Below are positions 62,511 to 64,000 of a stretch of DNA of 64,000 nt, one piece after another (within the stretch, counting starts at the first letter, position 1; the number at the start of each line of letters is the position of its first letter). A program made the translations under genes and the position numbers. The notes beneath the pieces were generated by a model that did not search any database, was not told the origin of the DNA, and saw only the letters and a program-made list of their open reading frames with translations. Source of the stretch: Bifidobacterium tissieri (GTDB lineage: Bacteria; Actinomycetota; Actinomycetes; Actinomycetales; Bifidobacteriaceae); NCBI RefSeq assembly GCF_002259645.1, contig NZ_MWWV01000012.1:62001-126000 (forward strand). The letters are read 5' to 3'.

Positions 62511-62951
62511 TCAGGCGGTCACAACGGCCGACTTGGTGAAGAAGACCAGTCGGAACTTGCCGATCATGATCTCGTCGCCATTGTGCAGCACGGCTTCATC
62601 CACACGCTGACGGTTCACATAGGTTCCATTCAATGAGCCGGCATCCTGAACGGTGAAATGGCCGTTGACTCGGTGGAAGACGGCGTGTGCTCTGGAGACC
62701 GTGGAATCATCGAGTAGAATGTCGGAACGAGGATCGCGTCCAACGTTGACGGTGTCCTCATCGAGCAGATAGCGAGATCCCGATACCGCGCCACGTGTGG
62801 AGATCAGCAAGGCCGAATCATCACCCAGTCTCGCGATCGTATCGAGATCCTGCTGGGTCAGAGGCCTGTCCCCTGTGCTGGTAATCGGAATATGAATGGC
62901 CGGGATACCAATGATGGTAGTCTCTCCGGCGGTAGGAATCGGATCAGTCAT
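62511..62951 (-). CDS. FHA-domain protein (GarA/OdhI-like)
   Basis: 146 residues. FHA core at about 65-135: VNVGRDPRSDILLDDSTVSR with Ser/Arg phosphothreonine contacts, then HAVFHRVNGHFTVQDAGSLN and GTYVNRQRV. An N-terminal GETTIIGIPA provides Thr residues reminiscent of the kinase-phosphorylated ETT motif of GarA. Binds phosphothreonine partners to regulate 2-oxoglutarate/glutamate metabolism in relatives; here inferred. Confidence 0.87.
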   Translation of the reverse strand: MTDPIPTAGETTIIGIPAIHIPITSTGDRPLTQQDLDTIARLGDDSALLISTRGAVSGSRYLLDEDTVNVGRDPRSDILLDDSTVSRAHAVFHRVNGHFTVQDAGSLNGTYVNRQRVDEAVLHNGDEIMIGKFRLVFFTKSAVVTA

Positions 62952-62955
62952 GGTT

Positions 62956-63792
62956 CTATTCTACAGTCTTGGCGTACTTATAGTCGGTTGATTGTCTCAC
63001 CGAGTCGATCTGCACATTGTCGGATTGCTTGACGGACACGCCGGCGTCGTATTTCACACGAAGCTGCGAGCCCACTCCACCGGCGATCTGCACGGCGTTC
63101 TGCAACGAGGACGGATCGCCGATGGCCTTGATCACATACGGCGGTTCCACATTCTGCCCGCTGCAGTTCAATCCGTTTTCGGTGTCGAGCAGCGACGTGG
63201 ATGTCACGACTCGCACATCGTCGAACTCTATGACCTCGGCTCCGGCGTTGCGGAGTTCCTCGATCAGGGTGAACATGGTGGATGCGGGAATGTGCTTGTC
63301 CTTCTGTCCTATGGTGATGATCACGCCTTTCCCCTGCGCCGGCAGTCTGCCGGACAGGATGCCACTGCTCTCCTCGTTTTCCTTGGCGACGCGTTCGACT
63401 TCCTTCTGCTTGTCGGCTGCGGACTGGATGGACTTGAGCTGTTCGGACAGCTGGGACTTCTGGCTTTCCAGATTGTCGATCTGCTTGCTGGTCTCGTCGA
63501 GCAGTCGGACCAGCTCGTCCTCGCTCAGCGTGGAGTATGACGACTGCGAGTTCTGCAGCTGGGTGACGTATCCGAATCCGAGCAATGCGCACAGCAAAGC
63601 CATGAGGACGGACGTGAGGATCTTGGCCCGATTCGATCCCCGCCTCGCCCGCGGCGGTCTCTTCTTGACCTGCGGGAACGTACCTGTGGACAGGTCGTCA
63701 TTGATCTCATCGGCCATCTCCTGATGCCGGAATCGTTTGAACGCCGGCTTCTGTGAGGTCTTCTCCCCCTCGCTGTGTTGGATCCTTGCCAT
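62956..63792 (-). CDS. DUF881 family membrane-anchored protein
   Basis: 278 residues. Basic N-terminal cytoplasmic region (about 55 residues), one membrane helix (ILTSVLMALLCALLGFGYV), a coiled coil (ETSKQIDNLESQKSQLSEQL), then the DUF881 extracytoplasmic domain (GKGVIITIGQKD; LIEELRNAGAEVIEFDDVRV). In actinobacteria it lies with the small basic protein and FHA genes. Function unknown. Confidence 0.85.
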   Translation of the reverse strand: MARIQHSEGEKTSQKPAFKRFRHQEMADEINDDLSTGTFPQVKKRPPRARRGSNRAKILTSVLMALLCALLGFGYVTQLQNSQSSYSTLSEDELVRLLDETSKQIDNLESQKSQLSEQLKSIQSAADKQKEVERVAKENEESSGILSGRLPAQGKGVIITIGQKDKHIPASTMFTLIEELRNAGAEVIEFDDVRVVTSTSLLDTENGLNCSGQNVEPPYVIKAIGDPSSLQNAVQIAGGVGSQLRVKYDAGVSVKQSDNVQIDSVRQSTDYKYAKTVE

Positions 63793-63798
63793 CGATCA

Positions 63799-64000
63799 TC
63801 AGCCTCTGAAGATGAAACGACGAATGGCCGACACGTTGGAGAAGATGCGAATGCCCAGCACCACGATCACTGCCGTGGTCAGCTGGGATCCCACTCCGAG
63901 TTGGTCGCCAAGAAACACCAGCAGTGCCGCGGTGATGACATTGGACAGAAACGAGATGACGAAGACACGGTCCGAAAAGCTGCGCTCAAAGTATGCTCGT
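63799..64000 (-). CDS. Small basic protein (DUF1290), C-terminal part
   Basis: About 67 C-terminal residues visible up to the window edge; the start is beyond 64000. Two membrane helices (VFVISFLSNVITAALLVFLG and QLTTAVIVVLGIRIF) and the basic end SAIRRFIFRG match the Sbp/DUF1290 family found upstream of DUF881 genes. Same operon as the next three leftward genes. Confidence 0.8.
   Translation of the reverse strand, partial: RAYFERSFSDRVFVISFLSNVITAALLVFLGDQLGVGSQLTTAVIVVLGIRIFSNVSAIRRFIFRG

Overview
The window is a high-GC actinobacterial chromosome segment, most probably from a Bifidobacterium. The clues are a single-gene Cmk-Der fusion (cytidylate kinase plus EngA GTPase), a sucCD-DUF6350-purH-DUF3017 run, RbpA, a UGP2-type UTP-glucose-1-phosphate uridylyltransferase, a HelY helicase, and a DUF881 / small-basic-protein / GarA-like FHA / MerR cluster. 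The species cannot be fixed from the sequence alone.

Layout. Positions 1-9400 are core metabolism and translation genes: sucC (3' part), sucD, a DUF6350 membrane protein, purH, a DUF3017 membrane protein, an aquaporin on the minus strand, an RluB-type pseudouridine synthase, and cmk-der. Positions 9739-47928 hold a 38-kb tailed-phage prophage inserted in a tRNA-Pro(GGG) gene. The host tRNA is split between 9739-9786 and 47895-47928, with an 8-bp common core (CAAGGGGT). A complete tRNA-Pro lies just inside the left end. Direct repeats of CAGACACGA flank both junctions and look like integrase arm sites. Inside the prophage the order is: a leftward early operon (18718 down to 10214) with replication and recombination genes and several tiny zinc-binding proteins; a divergent immunity region; a rightward repressor and integrase in the middle of the element; then HNH endonuclease, terminase, portal, MuF-like protein fused to a papain-fold toxin domain with a candidate immunity gene, scaffold, capsid, connectors, tail genes, baseplate, secreted GH25-LysM endolysin and holin.

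The right end of the prophage (40931-47261) is a defence island. It has an EcoRII-type endonuclease, an RHH regulator, a single C5 methyltransferase and a second, unrelated MvaI/BcnI-type endonuclease. Next comes an AT-rich two-gene operon: a DUF4365-like putative nuclease plus an unrecognised 405-aa protein. I regard this operon as the best candidate for an undescribed anti-phage system.

Positions 47895-49480 are the collapsed remains of a second, related prophage that occupied the same tRNA. They keep the same gene order (left end, early DNA-binding gene, integrase tail, HNH gene) with large deletions. The decay continues to about 52.7 kb: two genes there are each interrupted by one in-frame TGA. 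The resident prophage is also damaged, since its tape-measure gene carries a one-base deletion near 32693.

Positions 52711-64000 return to core genes: UTP-glucose-1-phosphate uridylyltransferase, a WYL regulator, a lipid kinase, a Ski2-like helicase, RbpA, a HAD phosphatase, and a leftward MerR/FHA/DUF881/DUF1290 cluster cut by the window end.
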